From positions 1,340,501-1,404,500 of the forward strand of contig NC_010003.1 in assembly GCF_000018605.1 (NCBI RefSeq): 64,000 bases of DNA, read 5' to 3'. Positions within the stretch are counted from its first letter, which is position 1. Each line of letters starts with the position of its first letter. This DNA is from Petrotoga mobilis SJ95 (GTDB taxonomy: Bacteria > Thermotogota > Thermotogae > Petrotogales > Petrotogaceae). Both the position numbers and the translations under genes were made by a program. Below, piece by piece: positions 8,232 to 16,120 of the stretch. The notes under the pieces were generated by a model, which was given only the letters and a program-made list of their open reading frames with translations, searched no databases and was not told the origin of the DNA.

Positions 8232-9494
8232 TCAGGTTACTATTTCTCTTTTCCTTTTTAATTTTTTTGCTGTATAATTGCCATGAGCTCTCAGTTCTTG
8301 ATTTTGTAATTTGTAATGATAGTCAGAATCATATTTTTTCCCACTCTTTACCAGTGAATATATTATTCTCAACAATTTTCCCGCTACGGCTAACACAGCA
8401 ACAGTATGTGATTTACCTCGAGTACGTAGTTTCATGTAATAATTCTTGAAGTATTCATTGTTTTGAATAGCAACGATGGCAGCGATGTAAACAGCTTTTC
8501 TTAGGTATCTGTTACCTTTTCTATTGATGAACCAGCCTTTTTTCATTTGACCTGATTCCTCTGTACGAGGATCGATGCCAACGAAAGCCACCAGGGCAGA
8601 AGCAGAATAGAATCGGTTAATATCTCCTGTTTCTGCTACAATATTTAAAGCTGTTTCATTGAAACCATCAAGAGATTGTATTAATTCTACCTGGTTTTTA
8701 ATTACATCGTTTGATGAATTGTTCAAAGTTTCTTTCAATTTTTCTTTGAAGAGCTTTTGATCTGATTCAAGTTTGAACAACAATTCTATTCTTTTTTGAA
8801 GAGCTAACTCATGCGCATCGTTGCCACTTGCTATTGAATTTTTAGAAAGTTCAATGATTTGGTCCAACTTATTTTCATCGAAATACAATTGATTATCTAT
8901 CTTCATCGCATCAATAAGCTGTTTTTTGTTGGTTGTAGCGATCTTCCTTGCAGAAGGGAAGTTATACAATAAATTCATTAAACTCTTGATAAAGATATTA
9001 GATTGAAAAGATTCCAATTCAGGGAACAAAAGGTAGACATAACGTTTGATTTCATTCTTAACCCTTGAAATCTCCTCAGAAAGGTTAATGATCTCGCGAG
9101 AGTATTGAGTGAAATTATCTATCTCCTTAGAAGAAGGGATGTTGTCTGGATACTTTTCTTTCAGCCAAATGGAGATCAGCTTGGAATCAATGTTGTCGTT
9201 TTTAGAATGGCGAAGAGTTTCACTTTTTCTGAATTCTTTCAACAAAAGGGGATTAATGATATGGACATCATAATCGTGTTTAAGTAAATAAGAAAACAAA
9301 TGTTGATGGTAAATAGAAGTGGATTCCATACCAATTATAATCTCTCTTTTGTTGAACTTTTTAAGAATTTTGTCGAAAGTGGTGAAACCACTCATATTCT
9401 GTTTGAATTTACCACTATCGATTTTGGTCCTACCTGAATCGGAGATGTAGTAATGAAAAGAGTTTTTAGAAATATCAATACCTACAAAATACAT
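8232..9494 (-). CDS. IS110-family DEDD transposase, 420 aa
   Basis: The N-terminal RuvC-like DEDD domain shows D in FVGIDISKNSFHYYI, E in IIGMESTSIYHQHLF and the D pair in SKNDNIDSKLISIWL. A coiled middle segment follows. The C-terminal Transposase_20 domain reads ALVAFVGIDPRTEESGQMKKG, then INRKGNRYLRKAVYIAA and RGKSHTVAVLAVAGKLLR, with the conserved serine region. The length is normal for the family. The start ATG 9494 follows AAGCGAGGTG. The enzyme recombines DNA under the guidance of a bridge RNA made from the element's non-coding end. The open, undamaged frame suggests activity. Confidence 0.93.
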   Translation of the reverse strand: MYFVGIDISKNSFHYYISDSGRTKIDSGKFKQNMSGFTTFDKILKKFNKREIIIGMESTSIYHQHLFSYLLKHDYDVHIINPLLLKEFRKSETLRHSKNDNIDSKLISIWLKEKYPDNIPSSKEIDNFTQYSREIINLSEEISRVKNEIKRYVYLLFPELESFQSNIFIKSLMNLLYNFPSARKIATTNKKQLIDAMKIDNQLYFDENKLDQIIELSKNSIASGNDAHELALQKRIELLFKLESDQKLFKEKLKETLNNSSNDVIKNQVELIQSLDGFNETALNIVAETGDINRFYSASALVAFVGIDPRTEESGQMKKGWFINRKGNRYLRKAVYIAAIVAIQNNEYFKNYYMKLRTRGKSHTVAVLAVAGKLLRIIYSLVKSGKKYDSDYHYKLQNQELRAHGNYTAKKLKRKREIVT

Positions 9495-9583
9495 ATTTTT
9501 TCACCTCGCTTTAGTATTGTTTGAGGATCCGCCTTTTGCAATCATCCTTCTAATACGGCCTTGAAAGGTCAATCAAGTATCGG
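9490..9583 (-). ncRNA. Putative IS110 bridge RNA region
   Basis: IS110 elements encode a bridge RNA in the non-coding end next to the transposase start. This stretch (minus strand CCGATACTTGATTGACC to AAGCGAGGTGAAAAAAT) is strongly conserved in the deleted copy at 52694-52786. The exception is one internal loop, 14 bases here (near 9535-9548) and about 30 bases there. Conserved scaffold with a variable loop is what a bridge RNA with different target loops would show. Inferred, not demonstrated. Confidence 0.5.
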
Positions 9584-9598
9584 ATTTATGGGCGGAAA

Positions 9599-9664
9599 GT
9601 GGGTAGCGAACAAACTTTTAAACGAACTTAAAAGTTCAGAAAGAATAAGCGTTCTACTACCCAC
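9599..9664. repeat. 66-bp nested palindrome (possible MITE)
   Basis: The outer arms GTGGGTAG (9599-9606) and CTACCCAC (9657-9664) enclose a second perfect inverted repeat AACTTTTAA/TTAAAAGTT. It lies between the IS110 5' end and the resumed DDE transposase sequence and matches neither. It may be a tiny inserted element. Confidence 0.5.
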
Positions 9665-10171
9665 TCATTTTTTAAAGAAAATAGTTGTTTATGCTTATAT
9701 TGTATCATCAAATATCATAGAAGAAGAAAAGGTAGACTCAGAAGGGACAAAGTTAGCAACAGGGTTAAAGCCAATAGCTTGAGAGAAAAAAGGATATGAT
9801 CTAAGGAAATGAATCAACTCTCTAGTATTAAACCCTTTAACCTTTTGAACGAACAAAGCTTTAAGTAAAGAGTGACGGGAATAACCAGTTCTACCAACAT
9901 GAGGATTGTTAAATTCAGGAACAAATGACCAATTTATTTGATTTATCAAATCGAGTAAATATTTAAACTCAGAATATTTATTAAAATAATCGGAATAAAC
10001 AAAATTGAAATACAGTTGATTGGATTCAGAATGAAGAGATATATGGTTGACCTCCTTACGGGATAATAAACTTGTGGTACCAAATAGATTATAACGCAGG
10101 GAGGTAACCACTTCAAACACAAGGTATTAAAAGTTAGTTAAATTCTGTGTTTTAGAATTTCTGAAGTGGAT

Positions 10172-10197
10172 ATGAATCGATTCATAATTAAAGGAGG
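10172..10197 (+). promoter_or_regulatory. LacI-type operator just upstream of the regulator gene
   Basis: ATGAATCGATTCAT (10172-10185) is a perfect 14-bp palindrome ending seven bases before the AGGAGG ribosome binding site of the LacI-type gene. It is identical to the site at 7544-7557. Its position suggests autoregulation of the operon by its own first gene. The original promoter now lies about 2.6 kb away, beyond the IS. Confidence 0.6.
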
Positions 10198-10204
10198 TAT
10201 GCAA

Positions 10205-11200
10205 ATGCCCAGCGTAAAAGATGTAGCTAAATTAGCAAATGTCAGTGTAGGTACCGTTTCTAAGGTTTTGAATAATGATCCAACGGTCAAGCAAAAAAAC
10301 CGTGAGAAAGTATTAAAAACTATCAAGCAATTAAACTACGTTCCTAATATTTATGCAAAAAGTTTGTCTTCTAGAAAAACAAAGATGATTTCAATAGTGT
10401 CTTCAACGTTAGGTGATGAATTTCATGAAAGATTAGTCTCTTCAATTGATCAAATTTTGTCTGAAAATGGTTACGATAGCATATTTTTTTCTCTTCTATC
10501 AAGAGAAAGATTGAAAAGATTCTCAAACCCTTCACATTTCTTGTATCAGACTGATGGACTAATCGTATCTTCTCTTTCTTTAACTAAAATGTTTGAAAAT
10601 AAAACACTTCCTACTTCTAAACCTTATATTTTGGTGGATACAAGAGATGCATTGAATGATTGCGCATTTATTGATAATTATTATGGAGGCAAATTAGTTG
10701 GTCAAAATATAAAGTTATATGAGAATTCTAAAGTTTATATTTTAGGTGGCTATGAGCCAGATGAAGCTTTTAGTAGCGGTGTGTTTAGTGAAAGAATTAT
10801 TGGTTTTATCGACGAACTAGTTAACAATAGAGGTTTCAATAGAAAGAATATAGTAATTATGAAAGTGGGGCTAAGCTTGAAAGAAAGTTATGAATTTGGA
10901 AAAAAATTTACACCAAACCAAAGACATAAATTTAGTGTTTTTGCACTTTCTGATATTATAGCTTTTGGCTTCATTGAGGGAATGAAAACTTTAGGAATAA
11001 AACCTCCTGATAACTATTCAATTATTGGTTACGATGATTTGTCATATTCTGAAAATATTGAATTAAGTACAGTAAGGCAACCTATTGAAGAACTAGGCAA
11101 AGTATCTGCAGAACTTTTATTAAAAAAAATTAATAATAAATTTGAAGATAAAATTCATAAGTCTCTTATCCCAGAATTTATTGAAAGAAATACGAATTAA
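10205..11200 (+). CDS. LacI-family transcriptional regulator of the alpha-glucan operon, 331 aa
   Basis: The N-terminal LacI helix-turn-helix reads MPSVKDVAKLANVSVGTVSK followed by VLNNDPTVKQKNREKV, and the hinge helix segment is YVPNIYAKSLSSRKT. A periplasmic-binding-protein-like effector domain follows, with FALSDIIAFGFIEGMK and YSIIGYDDLSYSENIELSTV near the C-terminus. ATG 10205 is preferred because AGGAGG (10192-10197) lies seven bases upstream; earlier in-frame starts overlap the ribosome binding site or the operator. It heads a five-gene operon of sugar uptake and hydrolysis and presumably represses it until an alpha-glucoside binds. Insertion of an IS at its operator has probably altered its expression. 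Confidence 0.92.
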   Translation: MPSVKDVAKLANVSVGTVSKVLNNDPTVKQKNREKVLKTIKQLNYVPNIYAKSLSSRKTKMISIVSSTLGDEFHERLVSSIDQILSENGYDSIFFSLLSRERLKRFSNPSHFLYQTDGLIVSSLSLTKMFENKTLPTSKPYILVDTRDALNDCAFIDNYYGGKLVGQNIKLYENSKVYILGGYEPDEAFSSGVFSERIIGFIDELVNNRGFNRKNIVIMKVGLSLKESYEFGKKFTPNQRHKFSVFALSDIIAFGFIEGMKTLGIKPPDNYSIIGYDDLSYSENIELSTVRQPIEELGKVSAELLLKKINNKFEDKIHKSLIPEFIERNTN

Positions 11201-11208
11201 AAAGGTTT

Positions 11209-11233
11209 AAAACTAACGTATGTTAGTTTATTT
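11209..11233 (+). promoter_or_regulatory. Inverted repeat between regulator and binding-protein genes
   Basis: AAACTAAC-GTAT-GTTAGTTT followed by ATTTT lies in the gap before the binding-protein gene. It could be a weak terminator, an mRNA processing hairpin or an operator. It does not match the ATGAATCGATTCAT site. Confidence 0.4.
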
Positions 11234-11256
11234 TAACAAAAAAAGGAGGAAATAGT

Positions 11257-12483
11257 ATGAAAAGGGATTTAGCTGTTATTGTATTTGTGTTATTGTTATC
11301 TGTATTTTCTTTTTCAGAAACATTAACGTTATGGACTATCTTTGGAGAAACAACCAGTGAATATAAGAAACTGGTTGAATATACTAAAGAATATACCTCT
11401 AAGACCAAAATAAACATCGATATCGTTCCAGTTACAGATCTTACCGATTTCGATACAAAACTAAGAATAGCCGCTCCTTCCGGCTACGGTCCTGATATTA
11501 TTGCTACTGCACCACATGACCAAATAGGAAGATGGGCGGAAATGCAACTTCTGATGAAATTGGATGGGCAAGTCGATGAAGAAATTTTAAACAATTTTAC
11601 CTCATCTTCAATTCAAGGAGTAACTTATAAAGGAGATATATATGGATTTCCTTTATGTGTAGAAAGTATAGGAATGGTGTACAACAAAGAACTAATCAGC
11701 ACTCCTCCAAAAGATTGGAATGAAATAATTGAGTTGTCTAAAAATCTAAAATCCGAAGGTCTCTATGGTATAGTTTTTCCTGCTGTAGAGCCATATCATT
11801 CGTACGCAATCATAAGAGGTTTTGGTGGATACATTTTTTTCTGGGAAAACGGAGAATATGTAATTGATGATATTGGATTAAACAATGAAGGAACTATAGA
11901 GGCCATCAAATTTATTAAAAAATTATTTGATGATGGAATACTGCCTATAGAATTAATGGATAGAACAGCTACACATTCTTTAACAACAGGTTCATTTGAA
12001 GAAGGAAAAGCTGCTATTCAATTGAATGGCCCTTGGGTTCTTCCAGGTCTAAAAGAAAGAGGAATTAATTATGGGGTTAGTAAAATACCTGTATTACCGA
12101 ATGGACAAGATCCAAAACCTTTTCTAGGAATTCAATTTGTTGGAATAAACAACTTTAGTAAAAATAAAAAAGAAGCACTAGATTTTGCACTCTTTTTAAC
12201 GTCTAAAGAAAAGATGATAGATTTCTCTTTATCAACAGATCGTGTCCCAGCAAGAATCGATGTAATTAACGATCCTGCAATTCAATCCAACGAAATTATT
12301 AAAGCATGGGCTGAACAGGCAATGGTTGCAGAACCTATGCCAAATATACCTGAAATGAATGTAGTTTGGACTGCTTGGGCAGATGCTTTGCCTTTAATGT
12401 ATTCAGGAAAACAACCGATTGAAGAAACTTTAAATGATTTGGTAGAAATTATTAGAGAAAAAATCCTAATCCTTCAAGAATAA
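11257..12483 (+). CDS. ABC sugar transporter, substrate-binding protein (MalE-like), 408 aa
   Basis: A signal peptide (MKRDLAVIVFVLLLSVFSFS) is followed by a mature start ETLTLWTIFGE. There is no lipobox cysteine, so the protein is probably free or anchored by its uncleaved leader in the periplasmic space. Family-1 extracellular solute-binding features include FDTKLRIAAPSGYGPDIIA, the hinge region YGFPLCVESIGMVYNKELI, GKAAIQLNGPWVLPGLKERG and the ending VVWTAWADALPLMYSGK. It would capture maltose or a related alpha-oligosaccharide and deliver it to the two permeases that follow. No ATPase gene is present, so a shared MsmX/MalK-type ATPase elsewhere is likely. AAGGAGG precedes the start. Confidence 0.9.
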   Translation: MKRDLAVIVFVLLLSVFSFSETLTLWTIFGETTSEYKKLVEYTKEYTSKTKINIDIVPVTDLTDFDTKLRIAAPSGYGPDIIATAPHDQIGRWAEMQLLMKLDGQVDEEILNNFTSSSIQGVTYKGDIYGFPLCVESIGMVYNKELISTPPKDWNEIIELSKNLKSEGLYGIVFPAVEPYHSYAIIRGFGGYIFFWENGEYVIDDIGLNNEGTIEAIKFIKKLFDDGILPIELMDRTATHSLTTGSFEEGKAAIQLNGPWVLPGLKERGINYGVSKIPVLPNGQDPKPFLGIQFVGINNFSKNKKEALDFALFLTSKEKMIDFSLSTDRVPARIDVINDPAIQSNEIIKAWAEQAMVAEPMPNIPEMNVVWTAWADALPLMYSGKQPIEETLNDLVEIIREKILILQE

Positions 12484-12509
12484 ATACCATACAACTTAAA
12501 TGACTAATC

Positions 12510-12546
12510 AAATAATACATGCGTAGATTTTACGCATGTATTATTT
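12510..12546 (+). promoter_or_regulatory. Strong intergenic hairpin after the binding-protein gene
   Basis: AAATAATACATGCGTA / TACGCATGTATTATTT is a perfect 16-bp stem with a GATTT loop. No T-run follows, so it is more likely an mRNA-stabilising or partial-attenuation structure. In binding-protein operons such hairpins help keep the first product in excess over the permeases. Confidence 0.6.
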
Positions 12547-12577
12547 GTTAAAAAATATGTAAAGGGAGGATTTGAAA

Positions 12578-13507
12578 ATGAAAAATGGAGCTCATTATTA
12601 CAACAGATATCTAAAAAAAGAAGCAAGGATTGCGTACTTTTTTCTTTTGCCAGCTTTGATAGCTATAACTTTAGCAACTCTCATTCCATCAATTTACAAC
12701 ATTTATATATCTTTTACAAATTATGGACTATACCACTATTTTGAATACGAATTCATAGGTCTGAGTAATTATAAGGAAATATTATCCATGAACAGTCCTT
12801 TTTTTTCTGTTTTAATCTGGACAATAATATGGACTGTGGCTAGTACATTGTTAAACTATTTTTCAGGTATGTTCATAGCTTTATTGCTAAATAATCCAAA
12901 CCTTAAAGAACGAAATATATATCGAACTTTACTGATTATACCTTGGGCACTTCCCGGAGTTATTTCTATTCAAATGTGGCATGGAATGTTAAGTATGAAT
13001 GGAGTATTTAATCAAATTTTGGCAAAAGTAGGTCTCTCTCCAATTAATTGGTTAAATGAAGTTTTTTGGGCTAGATTTTGGGTAATTGCTGTTAATGTAT
13101 GGCTTTCTTTTCCATATTTTATGACTATTACAAATGCTGCTTTACAAAGTATTCCTACCGAAATTTACGAATCAGCTAAAGTAGATGGAGCTACTAACTC
13201 TCAGAGATTTAGAAAGATAACTTTTCCTTTGTTGAACAGAATTTTAGCTCCTCTCTTGGTTACTCAATTTGCATTTCAATTTAATAATTTCAATTTGATC
13301 TATCTATTAACTGGAGGTGGCCCAAGAGAATCATTAGGAGAATATTTTGGAGCCACTGATATTTTAGTAAGTTATACATTCAACATTATGAGAGAGGTCC
13401 AGAGATATGGATTAACGGCAGCTTACGGAGTTATTACTTTTATAATGACTGTTTTTATTCTAATTTTGTCAACTTTTCTCATTAAGGGTTTAAAGGAGGA
13501 GTTTTAA
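12578..13507 (+). CDS. ABC sugar transporter permease (MalF-like), 309 aa
   Basis: The protein has six predicted membrane helices, beginning with AYFFLLPALIAITLATLIP. The cytoplasmic EAA loop reads YESAKVDGATNSQRFRKITF. The conserved stretch LLTGGGPRESLGEYFGA, typical of MalF-type permeases, sits near the C-terminus. ATG 12578 is chosen because GGGAGG (12564-12569) lies eight bases upstream; a TTG two codons earlier is less likely. The next permease gene begins one base after the stop, so the two are probably translationally coupled. It forms the membrane channel for the sugar delivered by the preceding binding protein. Confidence 0.92.
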   Translation: MKNGAHYYNRYLKKEARIAYFFLLPALIAITLATLIPSIYNIYISFTNYGLYHYFEYEFIGLSNYKEILSMNSPFFSVLIWTIIWTVASTLLNYFSGMFIALLLNNPNLKERNIYRTLLIIPWALPGVISIQMWHGMLSMNGVFNQILAKVGLSPINWLNEVFWARFWVIAVNVWLSFPYFMTITNAALQSIPTEIYESAKVDGATNSQRFRKITFPLLNRILAPLLVTQFAFQFNNFNLIYLLTGGGPRESLGEYFGATDILVSYTFNIMREVQRYGLTAAYGVITFIMTVFILILSTFLIKGLKEEF

Positions 13508-13508
13508 A

Positions 13509-14339
13509 ATGAATTCTAGAGAGAAAAAAAATCTATTATTTGCTAGAATTATTGCAATACTACTTACTATAATAATTTTATTTCCTTTTGTGTACGTGTT
13601 ATTAACATCTTTTAAGTTGGGACAATCTTTTTACACATCATCAATATTTCCAGAGGAATTTACCTTTCAAAATTATAAAAAACTTTTTTCCGAAACCAAT
13701 TTTTTGATATGGATGAAAAATTCAGTGATAATGGGAATTTCTGCAGCAATTATCTCTGTAATAATAACAATGTTTGGTGGGTATGCTTTTAGTAGATTGA
13801 GGTTCCCCGGTAAAAAATATGGTATTCTGCTCTTACTAATAATTCAAATGCTTCCTACTTCCGTAGCCATGGTTGCCTATTTTAAGATGTTACAATTTTT
13901 CGGACTGCTTAACACACTAACTGGTTTAATATTAATTCTAGGATTTGGCAATGTTGCTTTTGGAATTTGGATAATGAGAAATTATTTAATTTCAATCCCA
14001 AGAAATTTAGATGAAGCTGCTTATATTGATGGAGCATCGCACTGGAAAATATTTTGGAAAATTATTTTTCCTTTAATGTTTCCTATTTTGGCTACCCAAT
14101 TTATATTAACTTTTATTGGAGTATACAACGAATATATGCTTTCTGTTTTATTTCTCTTTGATCCAATGAAGTATCCTCTAGGAGTAGGGGTAAAATCTTT
14201 CCTTTCAGGAAACTATTCTGTAAACTGGACTATTTTTTGTGCTGCATCAATTATTGGTTCACTACCAATAATGATAATTTTTCTATTGCTTCAAAAATAT
14301 ATTGCCAAAGGTTTAACTCAAGGAGCTGTTAAGGAATGA
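13509..14339 (+). CDS. ABC sugar transporter permease (MalG-like), 276 aa
   Basis: A shorter MalG/CarbohydrateABC-2 type permease with about six helices. The first is ARIIAILLTIIILFPFVYVL, and the second segment contains MFGGYAFSRLRFPGKK. The EAA loop LDEAAYIDGASHWKIFWKII is intact. The start ATG 13509 follows the upstream stop by one base, with AAGGAGGA inside the upstream gene's last codons. Its own stop overlaps the GH13 start as ATGA, so the five genes form one tight operon. It partners the preceding permease. Confidence 0.92.
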   Translation: MNSREKKNLLFARIIAILLTIIILFPFVYVLLTSFKLGQSFYTSSIFPEEFTFQNYKKLFSETNFLIWMKNSVIMGISAAIISVIITMFGGYAFSRLRFPGKKYGILLLLIIQMLPTSVAMVAYFKMLQFFGLLNTLTGLILILGFGNVAFGIWIMRNYLISIPRNLDEAAYIDGASHWKIFWKIIFPLMFPILATQFILTFIGVYNEYMLSVLFLFDPMKYPLGVGVKSFLSGNYSVNWTIFCAASIIGSLPIMIIFLLLQKYIAKGLTQGAVKE

Positions 14340-15727
14340 GATCAGAAATTGGATATGAAATATTTGTAGATAGATTTTTTTCCTCTCAGGAAAAAAATCA
14401 TACAATACCTTGGGATAGTAAAATTAAGGGACAGGAAAAACAAGAATACGATTTTTATGGGGGCGACCTTTTAGGGATTACTGAAAAAATAGACTATCTT
14501 TACGACCTTGGAATAGATTTTATTTACTTAACTCCAATATTCGAAGCAAAAACAAATCATAGATATGATTGTACGAATTATTTTAGAATCGATCCCTTAA
14601 TTGGAAATGAACAAAACCTAGAACTTTTATGTAAAAATCTTGCCCAAAAGAATATTAAATTATTCTTAGACATTGCTCTAAATCACATGGGTTCTGATAG
14701 TATATGGTTTCAAAAAGCTAAGGCAAATAATAATGAACATAATTACTTTCGAATAAAAGGCGGAGAATTCACCCACTGGGCAAATGTTGAAAAATTGGTA
14801 GAACTCAACTTAGAAAATTTAGAATTGCAATCCATCCTCTGGGACGGAAATAATTCTGCTATGAAATACTGGAGTAAGTTTGGAATTGCAGGTTGGAGAT
14901 TAGATTGTGCTTATGAATTGGGTCAAGATATTTTAAATAAAATATATACTTCTTTAAAAGAATCATTTCATATTTCTCTCATAGGAGAAATATGGTCTTA
15001 TCCCGAAAAATGGATTCAAGAAGGCGTTTTAGATGGAATAATGAATTATTATTATAAAGATCTTATTGATAACATTATTGACCAGAAAATTGATGGTACA
15101 TTATTTACCCAAATTGTTGAAAAGCTCTATGTTTCTTGTGGGAACAAACTCCTAAAAAGTTGGAACATTTTGTCATCTCATGATACTTCTAGAATAAGAA
15201 CAAGATATGGCAAAAACTGGAAAATTGCAGTTGCATTGCAATTCATGCTTCCGGGAAGTCCATTAATATATTACGGAGAAGAAATAGGCTTAGAGGCAGA
15301 AGGAGATCCTTATTGTAGAACTCCTATGAAATGGAATTCTTGGTCTGAAGAGAATTATGAATCCTATAATTTTTACAAAAAAATGATCAAATTTTTTGAA
15401 AACTCAAAAGCATTACAAGAAGGATCGCTAAAGGCTGTTTTTTCTAACAATGAGAATATTGTTTCTTTTTTGAGAACAACCGACAGTATAGAAGACCTTA
15501 GACTTGTTATTGCCAATCCTACTTCACAACGCCAAAATTATCTTTTATATACTCAAGAATCTTCTCTTATGAATAAAACAATCTTAAAAGATTGTTTTAG
15601 TAACAATATTGCACAAGTTGAGAATTCTAAAATTATTGGTCAAATTTCTCCAAATTCATTTTCTATATTTATGCCACATATCGAAAGAGAAACTTCAAAA
15701 TACACTCCTTACAAAAGGATCTATTAA
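14336..15727 (+). CDS. Intracellular GH13 alpha-amylase-family glycosidase, 463 aa
   Basis: A GH13 (beta/alpha)8 enzyme. Region I is LFLDIALNHMG, region II GWRLDCAYEL holds the nucleophile D190, region III LIGEIWS holds the acid/base E218, and region IV SSHDTSR holds the stabiliser D283. An early segment, DFIYLTPIFEAKTNHRYD, matches maltogenic amylase, cyclomaltodextrinase and oligoglucosidase relatives, as does the compact length. There is no signal peptide, so it acts on sugars imported by the upstream transporter, releasing glucose or maltose in the cytosol. The start overlaps the permease stop (ATGA). Exact specificity cannot be told from sequence alone. Confidence 0.88.
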   Translation: MRSEIGYEIFVDRFFSSQEKNHTIPWDSKIKGQEKQEYDFYGGDLLGITEKIDYLYDLGIDFIYLTPIFEAKTNHRYDCTNYFRIDPLIGNEQNLELLCKNLAQKNIKLFLDIALNHMGSDSIWFQKAKANNNEHNYFRIKGGEFTHWANVEKLVELNLENLELQSILWDGNNSAMKYWSKFGIAGWRLDCAYELGQDILNKIYTSLKESFHISLIGEIWSYPEKWIQEGVLDGIMNYYYKDLIDNIIDQKIDGTLFTQIVEKLYVSCGNKLLKSWNILSSHDTSRIRTRYGKNWKIAVALQFMLPGSPLIYYGEEIGLEAEGDPYCRTPMKWNSWSEENYESYNFYKKMIKFFENSKALQEGSLKAVFSNNENIVSFLRTTDSIEDLRLVIANPTSQRQNYLLYTQESSLMNKTILKDCFSNNIAQVENSKIIGQISPNSFSIFMPHIERETSKYTPYKRIY

Positions 15728-15853
15728 AAAGAATTAAGGTAGATAATTAATTTTACTGAAATATCTAACTTTATTTTCAAATAATGTACTAAGTAATTTT
15801 TCCCTACTATTGATTAATAATGCATTATCATTGGTTTATCTTTTTTCATTTTT

Positions 15854-16120
15854 TTATTTTATCTGATATCTCAGTTTTTTCTCTAACATATCGTAGGAAA
15901 AATATTTTCTTCCTAACTCAAAATTCTTTTGAACACTTTCTATTGCTTTATGAATATCAAAAAGAATTTCAAGAATCTGTTCTTTTGCTTTAATTATGGT
16001 ATCTAGGTTCACTTTGTATAAACCATTTGTAAGTTTGACTTTGTTTCCAAGAGAAACAATTTCAAAGCCTAAAGGTGTAATATCCTTTTTGTATACAGGA
16101 TATTCAAATATTATACCCAC
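15854..16120 (-). pseudogene. C-terminal fragment of an unknown gene cut by the DDE IS
   Basis: The 88-codon frame begins with a GTG supplied by the IS end (CCCACTTTAG) and reads IIFEYPVYKKDITPLGFEIV, then a helical segment ending KKLRYQIK. No ribosome binding site precedes it, and no continuation of the frame appears on the far side of the IS at 17510. I do not recognise the family. Confidence 0.5.

Larger units (their letters stand above)
8127..9583 (-). mobile_element. IS110-family element, apparently complete
   Basis: One DEDD transposase gene is flanked on its 5' side by a conserved non-coding stretch (9495-9583). That stretch recurs in a deleted copy at 52694-52786. The 3' end carries TCAAGTAT at about 8127 and the 5' end carries ATCAAGTATCGG at about 9572-9583. 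This is typical of IS110 elements, which lack terminal inverted repeats. Boundaries are estimated from these repeats. Confidence 0.7.
7817..10041 (-). pseudogene. DDE transposase (DUF772-type N-terminus), interrupted copy 1
   Basis: The N-terminal part (9695-10041) reads SLHSESNQLYFNFVYSDYFN through GRTGYSRHSLLKALFVQKVK, up to FVPSESTFSS. The C-terminal part (7817-8128) reads FKKSFDTSLLDDIIASTVKR and then ESTAFIPLRTSSKK to ETKRNILRNKYVC. IS110 and a small palindrome separate the halves, and a deletion has removed the end of the gene (compare 16356..17386). The start codon is also lost: ATA stands where the copy at 17386 has ATG, after the same AAGGAGGTCAACC. The protein cannot be functional. 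Confidence 0.85.
7559..10166 (-). mobile_element. DDE-transposase IS (IS4/IS5 superfamily), copy 1, decayed and carrying a nested IS110
   Basis: The left end is CCCACTTCAGAAATAG near 7561 and the right end is GAATTTCTGAAGTGG near 10168. These are inverted repeats shared with the copies at about 16117, 44795 and 53872. The flanks ATGAATCGATTCATAAT are identical on both sides and may be a target duplication. The interior holds the two ends of the transposase gene, an internal deletion and a complete IS110 element. Confidence 0.8.

Noticed and set aside
9561-9782. 73-aa plus-strand frame
   Set aside because: It crosses the IS110 end, the small palindrome and antisense transposase sequence and has no independent support.
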